Source: Bolinopsis microptera (taxonomy: Eukaryota; Ctenophora; Tentaculata; Lobata; Bolinopsidae). Taken from it: a DNA stretch of 64,000 bases. Below the pieces are notes generated by a model. The model searched no databases, had not been told where the DNA came from, and was given only the letters and a program-made list of their open reading frames with translations. The DNA is taken from contig NC_087078.1 in assembly GCF_026151205.1 (NCBI RefSeq), positions 3,737,675 to 3,801,674 of the forward strand, read 5' to 3'. Made by a program: the position numbers and the translations under genes. Of this stretch, positions 29,291 through 41,760 are shown in pieces (positions within the stretch are counted from its first letter, which is position 1; each line of letters begins with the position of its first letter).

Positions 29291-30790
29291 TTTATTAATC
29301 GAAACTCAATTAGTTGAACTATAAACTTGTGAAATATCATATGCCTATCTTAAAATTTCTTCCTGTGACAATCTTCTAAAATTAATTAATTGGGAAAAAC
29401 GTGGTGCATCTCGTGCGAACTTTGCCATTTCCTAATGACTATAAAAAACTTATACTTATAGGGTCAGCAGCTTCCTTAGTTTTCGATGCAACTACATTTT
29501 CTTACAGTTCAACAAATCAACATGTCTCGGTCAGTTTCAAAACTTAGGATGGGAAATGTGTTGATTTGTTAACTACAGAGATGTTAAAAGTGTTGTAATT
29601 GTATCCTTCAGGCGATATTGTAAGGTAACGTCTTGCTGTCTTTTGAGTATGAGCTATTAGTCATAATAAAAGTTATGGGCGTACAAAGTACAAACATAAA
29701 TAAAAAATAAATTAAAGATGCAAAATGCCTCTTATTTTGAAATTTTTTCGCTTCCTCGTGTTATATTATTATTATGAAATTTAATAATTATAAACAGTTT
29801 GTTAAAAAGCAACAAAAAGAAAAATAGACATGCACTTATGCACAGGACCAAGATTTTGTTACAAAGGTGTTTTGCGTGGTGTTATGCACGGTGTTATGCA
29901 GTACCGGTAAACCTCACGACGCTTTAAAGTATGGTGACGAAAAGTAAAAGTATATCGAACAAAATCTGTTGATTAAATAATGCAGTTCCCAGCTCGTTTT
30001 ATTTAAGGCGTGAAATTTCTTTTCATTTCCTCGGAACGATTTATACCTCTGCTAAGCCTACAAATGTTCGTTTCTTATAAGTTATAACTTTATAGTTTAT
30101 ATTGTGTGGAGGATGATGCAGTACTAATAGCTCAGTGTGGAGATTTTGCAGGAAGTAGTAACTAATTATTGGGTGAACTATTGCAGCCATTAGGTGACAG
30201 TCATGTCAAGCTGTGGGAAAGCAACCTGGAGCATATCAGGCAGGATTTGCGGCATATTGATCTGTAGATTGATAGTTTTAATCGATGGTAATGATATTTC
30301 TCATTTTTAACAACTTCCAGCAACTTTTGAATCCAGAGTTCCAGTTGAATTTGCTAAGTTGCTAGAATAACTTTTCATCTTTCATTTCTTCATTCTCAGT
30401 GATCCAACCAAAAATAAAACCAAACTAAGCGGTTATGGCTAACCACAGGCAGTATAATAAAGTAATGAATCCACAGTTTACATTAAAACTTTAAAAGCTC
30501 ATTTTTAGTTCAGCGCCAGCATGTCTTAGTGAATCTATACTATTTAAGAATATAATATAGTAAACCTCCACTAAAATTATTATAACTAATATGGAACTAT
30601 CCTATTGAATAGTACCTATAAAACTACTACTAGTAATAGTTTACCTGTGCAATATAGACTAAACAGTAAACACGCCCTCTCTACAACCCACTATGTTTTC
30701 TGTATAATTCCATGTGCTATTCTCCTCTATCTCTGTGTAATTAAGCTAAGGGGAACAGCTTGGTAGCCTAATGAGCGTATACTAGTCTTA
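29291..30790. other. Gene-free stretch
   Basis: AT-rich without clear repeats. A short inverted pair CAACAAATCAACATGT/TGTTGATTTGTTA lies near 29510-29572. A possible small start exon at about 30203 (MSSCGKATWS...) is too short to support. Confidence 0.35.
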
Positions 30791-30859
30791 ACTAGTGTTA
30801 ACACAGCTTACATGTAGTCTTAATGAGCAGGGTGGTTATCTTTGGAAACGGTCATTTGT

Positions 30860-30945
30860 GGCACTAGCAATCCTCCTCTCTTCATTTGTGGCATTAGTAA
30901 TCCTCCTCTCTTCATTTGTGGCATCAGTAATCCTCCTCTGTGTTC
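30860..30945. repeat. 27-bp tandem repeat
   Basis: Three copies of TTCATTTGTGGCATTAGTAA + TCCTCCTC. A diverged copy (GGCATTAGCAATCCTCCT) follows at 30972. Confidence 0.8.
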
Positions 30946-31129
30946 TTAGTTGGGGTTCTAGAGACAGTATTAGGCATTAGCAATCCTCCTAGAGGACCTG
31001 GGGGTGTTGTAATCAGGATTTAGCAAATCGTTATGTTTTTATAGAGATGGTGAGTAAAGTTCTACTATCTATTGGGAAGACTGGAAGAGAAAGATTAGCT
31101 TTCTTAACTATGAATATCGAAATTAGGAG

Positions 31130-31710
31130 CAGTAAACTATACTACTATACTAGTAGTAGTATAACTACTATATATATATACGCGCTAAATTAAGTCGCTC
31201 ACAGAGACCTTTATATGACCATTACTTTATTGTAAATACCCATATTGGTAGCTCCTGATTGAAATTAGCCTCTAATGATAATGTAAATGATAAGGTACAG
31301 GTGGTTACACAAGGGGGGGGGGGGTACACCTATACTAAGGAGCAGTACCCATATTTCAGTTTCACCTGCTTACATTTCCATGTATTCTCACTATAGTACT
31401 AATACTACTATTAGTACTAGTAGTATAAGTAGTAGTAGTAATACTACTATTAGTACTAGCAGTATAAGTAGTTAGTAGTAGTTACATGTAATAAAGTTAT
31501 AACCGTTTCTTTTGATAGCTATCATGTTGATTTGTCCACATTAATCTTATCGGCTACTTTTCGATTTAAAATCTGCAGTTTGTGACGCGGTCTTACGTTC
31601 TTATGTTGTCTGTTACTCTAAAGCTCTAATATGATGAAATCTAATGTATACTGTTTCTTAGTTTGGATAAGTAAGTAGTGCTACTAGTAGTAGTAATAGT
31701 ATGAGTAGTA
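31130..31710. repeat. TAG/CTA trinucleotide-rich tracts and a G run
   Basis: ACTAGTAGTAGTATA-type tracts at 31136-31172, 31396-31490 and 31677-31712, plus a 12-G run at 31313-31324. No coding evidence. Confidence 0.8.
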
Positions 31711-32347
31711 GTAAGGATAAGTCAGGAGGAGCAAATGTTCAATTTTGGGAAATTTCCACTGATAGTTGTGTTAGATGACAAGCCATTTAACATCAGGGAA
31801 CAGGTTTCAGAATGCCTAGCGTGAATATACGCAATCTTAGCAAATGAAAATTTTTGGGGTTAACTGCCGACTATCGCAGCAACCATATTTCCCGTAGTCA
31901 GAGAGTACCCCTCCATAACGCGGTCTCTATTTATCTTGACCTGACAACTCAGACACCCACAGAGGCAATATTTAATACCCATCCAGTGATAATAGGCTCT
32001 GACAAAAATAATACTTTGAACAACGGTATCATAGTATTGTTATATTCCATAAACGAAATCTTATCATTGACAGGTTTTACCGACAATTAATAGTCTCGTT
32101 AATTGTTGACAACAGCATGCCACGTAATTGTCTAGACTGTAACGCTTATCATAAACAAGGTTTATAAGCACTGGAAGTATTCGAGAGTAGTATATACTGC
32201 AGTGAGTGCAGCTGTAGTGTTGTTGTTCAATATTGCTCTTCAATAAAACCCCGAGTTTGGGGGAAAGGAAAGTGGAAACATCGGGGTTTGCGGTAAATCG
32301 GGGGTTTGTTTGTTTACATTATGTATTTAATACCCATCCAGTGATAA

Positions 32348-32531
32348 TGTAAAGCCCTATTTGGGGGAAAGGACTAATATATAACAATGTACAAGGAGAT
32401 GCCGGGATGGCCGCGGTAGTAGTATATACTGTAAAACCCCGACCTTACTGCGCCCCGATCTGCCGCTGCCATCCCGGCATCTCCTTATACATTGTTATAT
32501 ATTAGTCCTTTCCCCCAAATAGGGCTTTACA
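32348..32531. mobile_element. 184-bp hairpin MITE
   Basis: Arms 32348-32411 and 32468-32531 are inverted copies of 64 bp with one mismatch (TGTAAAGCCCTATTTGGGGG...). The spacer is about 56 bp. Confidence 0.9.
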
Positions 32532-32635
32532 TATTTTTTTTATCAATAAACTTTCAAATTGTTACACAAATACATCATTTTATTTCAAAGAAAATATCGC
32601 CGAATAACCTTACAATTACATGCCTTGATAGTCAG

Positions 32636-33293
32636 TGTAATAAGCGCCAAGCGCGAGCACAGAACTTTTTTTCTCCGATTTCGATAAATTTGGTACCAAA
32701 AGTTGTCTAAAAATGTGAATAAAATAAATCCACCGTGTAGCAATTTTCGCTAAAAATGCTACACGGCGCTTGTTCGCCGCGCTCGCTTTTTTCGCGCAAA
32801 TTTTTAGTTTTTGGCCTATAACTTTCACATTTTCAATTATTATCACATAGTTATTATGGTATCGTAATCAACTCATCGAGACGAAACTTTTAGTACTAAT
32901 ACTTTAAGATTTAAATTTTTTTTTTTTCAAAAGTTTTTAATCTGAACACCTTGTGTAAAATTTTGAACAAATTTTCGAAAACTTTTGTGCTTAAAATATT
33001 ATAATTTTGGTACCAAAAGTTGCGTCTGATTAAGTTTATTACGATCCTGTAAGATTTATTTCAAAATATTCAATATTTTAGGAGTTATAGGCATTTTAAG
33101 CAATAAATTAACCATTTTTCGTCCTTTGTACACTTTTGCAATGCACAGGAGGCCCACATACATCTCGACGTTATCGTGCTACACGGTGAATTTTCATTAT
33201 TCACAGTTAAAGGCAACTTTTGGTACCAAATTTATCAAAATCAGAGACAAAAAATTCTGTGCCAACTCATGGCGCTTATTACATAGACTATGA
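32636..33293. mobile_element. 658-bp inverted-repeat element
   Basis: Termini TGTAATAAGCGCC and GGCGCTTATTACA, with imperfect arms of roughly 110 bp that include TTTGGTACCAAAAGTTG and CACCGTGTAGCA. No ORF longer than about 75 codons; those present show no family. Confidence 0.85.
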
Positions 33294-33351
33294 CGAGTGA
33301 CCGAGTGTAAACAAAATTAGGGACACCGAAACACCAGTTGACCAGTAAACT

Positions 33352-33472
33352 GATCATAGCAATTACATCGGGCCCTAAAATAGCAATTACATCGGGCCCT
33401 GTAATGTAAACAAACAAACAAACTGTAATGTAAACAAACAAACAAACTGTAATGTAAACAAACAAACAAACC
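33352..33472. repeat. Two short tandem repeats
   Basis: Two copies of ATAGCAATTACATCGGGCCC, then three copies of a 24-bp unit GTAATGTAAACAAACAAACA + AACT. Confidence 0.9.
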
Positions 33473-33522
33473 CCCGATTTACCGCAAACCTGTCGTTGTT
33501 CAATATTGCTGTTCAATAAAGT

Positions 33523-34317
33523 GGGTGCTCTATATCGTTATATGATGATATAGCGAAGAGTGAAATTATTATAAATCTGTGGCACCGCGCCTATCGTACC
33601 TTCATTTGCTTTTCGAGTTTTGAATTTCGGATATGACCAGATTTAGCCGGATATAGCAAAACATAAAAATGTTTATTTTTCTTAAACCGACCATTTAACC
33701 GATAGTTATCTTCCATTGTGTTTACATTCTATGTGTTTTCAGCTTACACAATCCGGATTTAAACAGATTTAACTATTACGATACATGTAGATTTGTCTGG
33801 TACTGCCACATGAAACTTGTCAATACTCTTTAAATTGTTTAAACTGTTGCTATAACAGTTGATAGAGTATCTATCAGTTCTCATGCATCCTGCTTACGTT
33901 ATTGCTTAAGCTTAATAAGAAACACGCTGTCTAACATTTGTTGGTATTCAGCCTAATCTGAGAGAGTGAGAGGGTAGCATGAAACATCAGTAATACTGAG
34001 TCAGTATTGACAAACATGCAATGTTACGCCACTCTTTATTTGTCAAATCCTCCTCAATCTGAGGACCGTGGTAATATTTTGCTTGCTCAGTGTATAGTTG
34101 AAACCAGCTGTTCTATGGAGCCCATATTTGATTGATATACATTTGATTGATATACATAATACATTATACAAGTGCAATTTTAATTGGTTGATCAAATTTT
34201 TGCTCTGCTAAATTGGTACACTTTATCTAACGTGATTCAAAACATCAAAATACCTAATCACAGTGCTGGCAAGCACGACCGTTGCATTTATTGTGGGTAT
34301 ACTATGTTCCCCATTTA
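33523..34317. other. Gene-free stretch
   Basis: AT-rich. GATTTAGCCGGATATAGC resembles no known exon. Nothing else seen. Confidence 0.35.
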
Positions 34318-34367
34318 CTATTATACCCCCTTTACTATTATACCCCCTTTACTATTATACCCCCTTT
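34318..34367. repeat. 17-bp tandem repeat
   Basis: Three copies of ACTATTATACCCCCTTT, directly left of the GC-rich hairpins. Confidence 0.85.
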
Positions 34368-34390
34368 GGTACACGTTACAAGCCTCTTTT

Positions 34391-34452
34391 GTGCACGCGA
34401 AGCGTGCACTCCGGCCGGAGGCGGCGGCCGAAGGCCGCCGCCTCCGGCAGGA
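34391..34452. other. GC-rich double hairpin with GAA loops
   Basis: GTGCACG-CGAAG-CGTGCAC (34391-34409) is followed by a 13-bp perfect stem GGAGGCGGCGGCC/GGCCGCCGCCTCC around a GAA loop (34417-34445), with an outer CTCCGG...CCGG overlap. The composition is over 75% GC in a genome of about one third GC. Such stable GAA-looped palindromes are known from organelle and some bacterial repeats; here its source is unknown. Confidence 0.8.
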
Positions 34453-35855
34453 GTTTTTCAGGCATTAAGACTCATCGGAAGTCGTTCAGCAGATTTATTT
34501 TTAGTTCAAAACATTCTAATTTGATGTCAAAGATGACAGGAATAAAAAATAGTTATGTTGAGATTTTTAAGAAATTTGCATAAAATACTCGCCAGCACTG
34601 TTATACGAAATTCGGTAAAAAACCCAAAATCGCCATATTCAGGTGCCTTAAAAACCATCTTAAAATTGAGTTAGAGATCTGAAATTTTTCAGGGCGTCTA
34701 GACGTTGACCAAATCGACTGCAAAAAAAGTTTCAGGTTTCAGGAGCATCGGGAAATGGGTTTTCTAGAACCCCTGTTTTACGATAGATTGTCGTGATACA
34801 TACATACATACATATATATACATATACATATATTCAGGGATAGACGCTTTGCCAGTCAATTGTAGCCTGTATTTAGGTGTCCATAGATTTAAAAGTATAA
34901 AAGATACAGCCATTTCCGACCACAGGTCTTGCAAATAATTGTTTACACTTTAGTTTACATTGTATAAAAAAATTATTTGACGTCATAAACACCCCTTGAT
35001 GACGTCATCAAGTTAACCGTTTTTAAAACTTGATTTTTGACAAAGTAATAACTTTTAAAATTAATTTTAAACCATTAAGGAGTAATTGTATTCAAAATCT
35101 GAGGAAATTTTCATCTTAGATAATTGTTCAAGCATTCTGAAAATCTGCCGGAAAGTTTTTCTAGCTTGCTCCTTCATAAAGATATTCGTCATTGAAGTTT
35201 GTGCTTTTTTGAAGAATTATTTTATAAAAACGTCAATTTTGCGATTTAGTATTCTCTGGTGTTGGGCCATGCCTTGGGTTGTGGAGCTCAGTTCAGCTTC
35301 CTATAGGTATAAATTGTGCATTAGGCTAGTTTTAAAGTTGAAAATCGAAAAGTTGCACACGTGGGGACACGCCCAAATTGATAGAAAATTGCTAAAATCA
35401 CTGAAAATTGCTGTTTTCGTCATTTTCTGTCTACTTTAGAGTGCCGTTGTGATTACAGTTCTTCTTGAAATAATTTGAAACTTTGCATGCCTATTAAACT
35501 ATATATAATACAATTACATGCAAAAATTTACGGCGATTCAATATTGGATGCGCACGCAACGTCCGCTCAAAGTTTGCACGTGCGAAAGGTGAGAATTTTG
35601 CTCATTCGTGATTTCCAACAAATTCTGCTTTGCCACGACAGTTTAATGTCATTATATATGAATTTAATGCCAACTTGAATGAGTATTAAGTGGCATATTC
35701 AGTCAGTGATCGACCGATATGCTTCCCTAAACACAAGGAAATGTTTTTTAAAGGAAAAATTTCGAAATCGTTGAAACTTCCTCCTTATTAATGAATATAT
35801 CAGTTTATGTTTCGACTTTATAAAGTACCCTGACATTATAATCAAAAAGAGATGA
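34453..35855. other. Gene-free stretch
   Basis: AT-rich; an ACATACATATATATACATATAC microsatellite near 34800. The open frames at 35086 and 35475 show no homology I recognise. Confidence 0.35.
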
Positions 35856-36378
35856 TATTTTACCAAAACCCATAATCATGGGTAGAGTGGACCGCTGCCA
35901 GTGTCTCTCTTTCCCAAACAAAAGGAAATGATATTAATTTGATTGACCGTTCTCAAATGCAAAATGATACCGAGAATGAAATCGGTCGCTCGCTTTTCCC
36001 ATTCATTTACAATTGTAATACTAATAGATTAAGAAGAACTACCCCAAGGCAGCTGTACTCGGCAATGAAGATTCAATAAACTTCAGCTTGTTCAATAAGT
36101 AATAACTACCACCCTTGTCCCTTACCCCGAAATACTAGGTATCGACCCGAACGCAACCCAAAGAGATTTTTACAGCATCTGATTGACATGTAATCAATCG
36201 AAAATTATTACAATTCGTAAGCCGTGAATGAATGGGAAAAGCGAGCGACCGATTTCATTCTCGGTATCATTTTGCATTTGAGAACGGTCAATCAAATTAA
36301 TATCATTTCCTTTTGTTTGGGAAAGAGAGACACTGGCAGCGGTCCACTCTACCCATGATTATGGGTTTTGGTAAAATA
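35856..36378. mobile_element. 523-bp element with 155-bp near-perfect inverted arms
   Basis: Arms 35856-36010 and 36224-36378 begin TATTTTACCAAAACCCATAA and are inverse copies with about one mismatch over 155 bp. The spacer is 213 bp and non-coding. The lack of divergence suggests recent insertion or arm conversion. Target duplication not clear. Confidence 0.92.
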
Positions 36379-39300
36379 CAGTAATATAGTCGTATTCAAG
36401 ACTTTTAATAGAACGAAACACTAATGTAGTACTAGTAGGTCACGTTTGTCCAGTTTGCTGTTTTATGATTGCTAATTAAGATATCAGAACATGACTTTAC
36501 ACCTAATTCTAACTAATTTAGTCATTTCATTTCATCAGATCAGGACAGCCAATTATTTTCTAAATGACTCCACATATTAGTTAATTCCGTTTTACCGGAG
36601 CCCCTGCAGGAACAGTACCATATCTTTAGTTATAGTCTGTTATATGTGACATACTGTTTCAACGTTAAACTGTGTTTACTGTATATAAACACACTTTAGC
36701 AACACCCTGATAATCAAATATGGGTTGTAAAGAAATAATAATGCAATTTAAGCAATTAAGAGGAAAAACATATTCCTATAGTTAGATGTAGTAATCTAAA
36801 TTTCCATTTTAATGTTGTGAAATTTACTGTAACTGTAACATAGGAGACACGGTATTGTATCATCCTCTAAATCAAAAGTTAGTCTATGTTGTACTTGTAG
36901 TGAAATAATGTTGAAGTACATAATTAATCATCTAGATGAACAATATGGGCGATGAATTGAGCTACTTAACTGTATTTAAATTTTAGTTGGAAGAAGCAGT
37001 CAGCCACTCGGCCACTGGACTTGTAGATGAATCTTTCGAGCATCCTTAATTTTCAGTAAATACTTAAACTCTTGGTACGTTGTTGCTCTCAATTACATTT
37101 GAAACCATTGCAATGCTGTTCACAATTATGTATTTGTAGGGAAACGAGCCACTAAAAGGCCACCCTGGTTTTATTTTGCTTCCAGTTTGGGTCTTTAAGA
37201 ATTTGGAACAACGTGAAAATACTTTCTAGTATTCCTGTAATTTGTCCGTGCCACATATCTTTAAGTTCGTGGTAGTGTTTAGGGTAGAGACCACAGTTTA
37301 TATTAGTATATTAGACGTATGGGAGAGGGAGCCAGTTGTATCTAAGTATCTATTCTACATTCTTTCATACCACATATGGATACAATTCACAGCTATAACA
37401 CCCATTAATAAGTCTGATTTCCACTGTCAGCAGCATTGTGACATGTTCTTATAATGAAATATTATTCACTGAATCTACATGAATAAGCGAAGAAGGATCC
37501 CGTCTAGACCTCATGGTATCATTGGTTAGAAGTTACTTTACAGTCTACTCTGTAATCTGTTAGACACTGTTAGACTCGTGTGACTAAATCTGCTTTTTCC
37601 AACACACTATTAGGTGCTTCTTCTCCTGTCTTGTATCGTCAGTTTCTCTTTCAGTTTCTCTTTCTATACTTCAGCAAGTTTGGCAAGGTCGGTGATCTAT
37701 CATATAAAGGGGTATAGCTGGAGCACAGAGAAGGTGAACTAATGAATAAGATCCTTGACAGGTTATAAAGCCCCTCATACAACAGGTCAAACTTGTGGTC
37801 TATTATTAGTCTATTCCTGCTTTATTGTCGGGTGGTTCACATCAGTAAGAATACCGTACAGTGAGACTCCAGTTAAAGATACAAAGTCCAACAAATCTAA
37901 CTTTTGACAGGACTCGGGGACTTTAAATTTGGTTTGGTATTAGTTAGCCTGGAGTTATGTTTCATTGTAACCAGGGCCAGCATAATGCATTTTATTTACA
38001 TGTTCCATACCCCTATTTTGGACGGAACGTATTAACTAAGGGTAGCGGGCTGACTCTTTTAATCGACCTAAATATCGAGTCTGAAGGTTGGATTGTTTTA
38101 TAAGTTGGCTAAATTCCGGCTTTAAACGGGCTATTAGCTGGTTTGCATTTTCACAGAAACTATTAACCGGCTAACGGCTTCAACACCACTCTGACAACGT
38201 GGGGATCAGATATTTTGAACATTTTTGTAAATGTGACTCACCAATAATATTCCTATTCGGAGATTGCGAACACATCAGAATTCCGAATCAGGTCGATTAT
38301 CAAAATTGGGCAAGCAAACTCAGTCGTTTTAAACGAATAAACATTCCCTAGCATCTTAAATTCTCTGTTTTTTTGTTATATAATTTCTCGTTTTCCTTTG
38401 TTATTCCTGATAAAACGCATCATTCCAGAATAGATGCTCTGCTACAATGACATAACTCTTGTAATGGTGATAGCTGGACTGTAGAATGTAGGTGGAGGTG
38501 ACCGTGAAGTGCAACTTGTAATTGCAGATTCATGTCAGAGTAATAACACGGTAATAACGTATTGTCGTATTGCTTGTCTGAGTCGTCTCATCGTCCAGCA
38601 TGCAGCTTACAAATGTGTAGTAACATTACTTGTAATGTCAGTCCTTGTGGGATACTTTATTGTAGGTCATAATTAACGCTGCTTTGTTCTGGCATTATAT
38701 GATTATAAACGAGAGCTAAAGATTCAATTGCTGGATTCTTTGAATACTTCACGCACTTAGGTCTGATATATATTAAGACGCAATGAAACTATCGGACCAC
38801 GATGTATGGGGACTTGCCACCGCATGGCAACATTAAGATATATCGACTCTGTTACATCGTTTCCTGTTTATAATAATATAAAACTGTTAATAAAAAAATA
38901 TAGTATCAATGTTGCAATTCATATCTTTTTATCGTCGCTTTGTGTTGTTAAAGTTGCACACGTACTTTGAGCTGATTGCTTTTGTAAGTAAAATTTCCTA
39001 GCCTCAATCCTCATCCATCACTGTAAATAATCACTGAAGGAAATTTAACTTGAGAGAGATTAATTTAACTTGTTTGGAAGTCCCAGAGTGCAATCAATTT
39101 GATCATTTTGCTCAAAATGTTCGGCGTGCGGCCAGCATTGCTATCCGGTGATGCCTTACCACCTAGTGATCATCTCCAGAGGTAATTCGGACTTCCCAGT
39201 CAGTCCCTCGTAGAGGTTTTATTCAAAAGTCCGGGTGATCGTTATTTGGGTGGATACCTTGCCCCTTTGCTCCAGACTCATGACGGGCCGACTGCGCCCT

Positions 39301-40435
39301 GATCATCTTGTCTCAGCTGGAATATGGAGAAACCCCTAGAGAGTTGCGGAACATCATTTTAAAATTCAGGGACTACCCTAGCCACAAAGGTAAATATTTC
39401 TCCAAAAAAGCCACCTATGGCCTTACCACTCAACTGTGAAGCAAATTTCGTCACTTTTAAACAAATTATTTATTATCAGCTCAATTTCTTCAAACTGTGT
39501 CGCCTCAACACGGCTCCCCAACATTTACAGTAGACAAATTCACTAGACATACCCACACAGTGGATCACACCAGTCACTTGGGGAAGCCAGCACAGTTTCA
39601 ACTCTAACTCCCTATAGACTCTAACTCCCAGTAGACATATACCTATAGGGGGTCTCAATACACCATATACCCACAATAGTTGAAGAGCGGCATTAGTAGC
39701 GGCATTCTTACCTTCTCCATTGGTTTAATTAAATCAAACTTAGTTATCATATTTATATGATTTATATGATTTATATAATTAAAGTTTTACTGTATTTTGT
39801 TACTTTGTAGAGATGAACGGTAATCTTCTGTGAGACATTGAAAACACCCTCAACAAGGATTGATAAACAGTGTGCCACCTGTCGTAATAACGACAAGGAG
39901 ATCATCTGTTTAAGTGGAGTTAAAATCTACTGTCATAATTTTTTAACATTTGTTGACATTTGTAAACTGATTTTTGAATGTTTAACAATTCAAAAATAAC
40001 AACCTTTAAACACCTATTCAAATTTTGAATAATTCATTGTATTGACATTCTTCGGCTATTTTCGTATGTTATTTTCGTATGTGATGCAGCGGTTTAAAGA
40101 TTTGATCAATAATCAATATTACTATGTCATGCTTGATGCTACATGTTGCGAGTTGTACGGATAACGGAAAAGTCAGGCAATATCAGCAACTTTTATAAGA
40201 AATTCCACGACATTGCCCTGTGACATTGTGACATTACCACAAGCAATAGTAAGCACTTTACTCATATCTTGACATTGTCCAAGTACTCTCTGCTCTGATC
40301 ACTAAAAGATATTACTCATCAGACACAGCTTGCATGCACCACCTCCTAGTCAGTGCGCTTATTCAGCTACTGGTAATTGGTGGGCAGTTCTGTGACGTCG
40401 TGCAGCAATTGATATAGCTTAGAAAGCATGCACTG
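36379..40435. other. 4-kb stretch without a recognised gene
   Basis: Mostly AT-rich non-coding sequence. A moderately GC-rich patch at 39110-39330 could be an old element or exon, but neither strand gives a recognised protein or sound splice sites. GGCTAAATTCCGGC/ACCGGCTAACGGC at 38105-38180 is a faint relative of the 27-kb CCGGC repeats. Confidence 0.4.
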
Positions 40436-40446
40436 GTACTCACAAA

Positions 40447-40846
40447 GGCACATGTTACGGGTGTTACACTGCTGGTGTTACGGGTGTTACACTGCTGATG
40501 TTACGGGTGTTACACTGCTGGTGTTACGGGTGTTACACTGCTGATGTTACATTCGTTACACTGTTGGTGTTATGGGTGTTACACTGCTGATGTTACGGGT
40601 GTTACACTGCTGATGTTACGGGTGTTACACTGCTGATGTTATGGGTGTTACACTGCTTATGTTACGGGTGTTACACTGATGGTGTTACGGGTGTTACACT
40701 GCTGATGTTACGGGTGTTACACTGCTGGTGTTACGAGTGTCACACTGCTGGTGTTACGGGTGTTACACTGCTGGTGTTACGGGTGTTACACTGCTGGTGT
40801 TACGGGTGTCACACTGCTGATGTTACGGGTGTTACACTGCTGGTGT
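40447..40846. repeat. 21-bp minisatellite GTTACGGGTGTTACACTGCTG
   Basis: About 19 copies with few substitutions (GCTGATG, GCTTATG). It reads through as an ORF because 21 is a multiple of three; there is no sign of coding use. Confidence 0.97.
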
Positions 40847-41760
40847 TCATGCAAGCTTTTCAACTATCGTAGACGTATCTCCAAAGTATTGTGTTCAAAT
40901 AGTCGAACTCTTGTCTTGTCGTGATGGACCATTTCTCAATATTCGTATGATTTATGCTGTGATGATTGAACACGTATTGTTTATGCTTAGCTTTTATGTG
41001 ATGCATATTTACATATTTAATTTTATATGCTGAAAAGTCACCACACCGCGTATAACCACATTCAACATTGTTAAACTGTTCTTTTTGTGGCTGAGAAGAA
41101 TCCGCATCAAAAATGCCGCCAACCTATAAGGCAGGAATTTGTGGATAATTCTGACTCCGAGCCATATGACAATTAAGAAAAGGTTTGGATTAAATACCTC
41201 AATTTATCGTGGGTATCGTTTGGTTATAATAATGAGATGTGAGATGTGGAGGAGGGTTTCTTTCCTTATCTTAAGATATCATTATTGAATTATTTTCAGT
41301 GTTTGATATTTGTCCGTATTTTTCACTAACCGTAGCAGTGTATTGTAAAACGCTTGTTTCTTGTTTTGCAGAACTGAGGACTTCAGGAGTTACAAACATT
41401 AGTGGAAATTTAAGTTTTATGAGTAAATATTACCCTAGTCCTTTGAAAATTCCTTTACGATATAGATATTGATAAAAAGTTATGTCATGCAGCCCGAAGA
41501 AAATAAATTGAAATCGTTTAACTATGTTAGGAGATGAATCCTGTGTGCTGAAAGTTGAACAATATCTAGAATAAAGTTGAATAATATCTAGAATAAAGTT
41601 GAATAATATCTAGAATACTGACATGCATCTGATTCATCCAAGAATTGCATATTATTCCTTACAGCATACATAAGAACGTCGCAATTAAAATTACACCATA
41701 GTATAGTGGGCTCGTTCGTTTCAATATTTTACAGTTAGATTTAAATTTCTATCCTCTTAG
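40847..41760. other. Gene-free stretch
   Basis: Three direct copies of AATAAAGTTGAATAATATCTAG at 41570-41615. No exon that joins the gene beginning at 41761 was found. Confidence 0.35.

Larger units (their letters stand above)
32221..33522. mobile_element. Composite of nested inverted-repeat elements
   Basis: A direct repeat GTTCAATATTGCTSTTCAAT lies at both ends (32224 and 33499). Inside it, GCGGTAAATCGGGGGTTTG (32290) is inverted at 33468-33488. Between these are two further complete inverted-repeat elements listed separately. A 24-bp segment TATTTAATACCCATCCAGTG occurs at 31969 and 32325, just outside and inside the left end, suggesting an insertion-linked duplication. Confidence 0.7.

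Noticed and set aside
30203-30290. Short signal-peptide-like start exon (MSSCGKATWS...)
   Set aside because: Too short, no partner exon found, and a donor-like GTAATG is common by chance.
35086-35439. 117-aa plus-strand ORF in the gene desert
   Set aside because: AT-rich codons, no homology seen, no splice partner; likely chance.
39110-39330. GC-richer patch as possible exon or gag fragment
   Set aside because: Neither strand gives a recognised protein, and the frames are interrupted.
40636-40872. Cys/Tyr/Val-rich repeat ORF
   Set aside because: Product of the 21-bp minisatellite, open in frame because the unit is a multiple of three.
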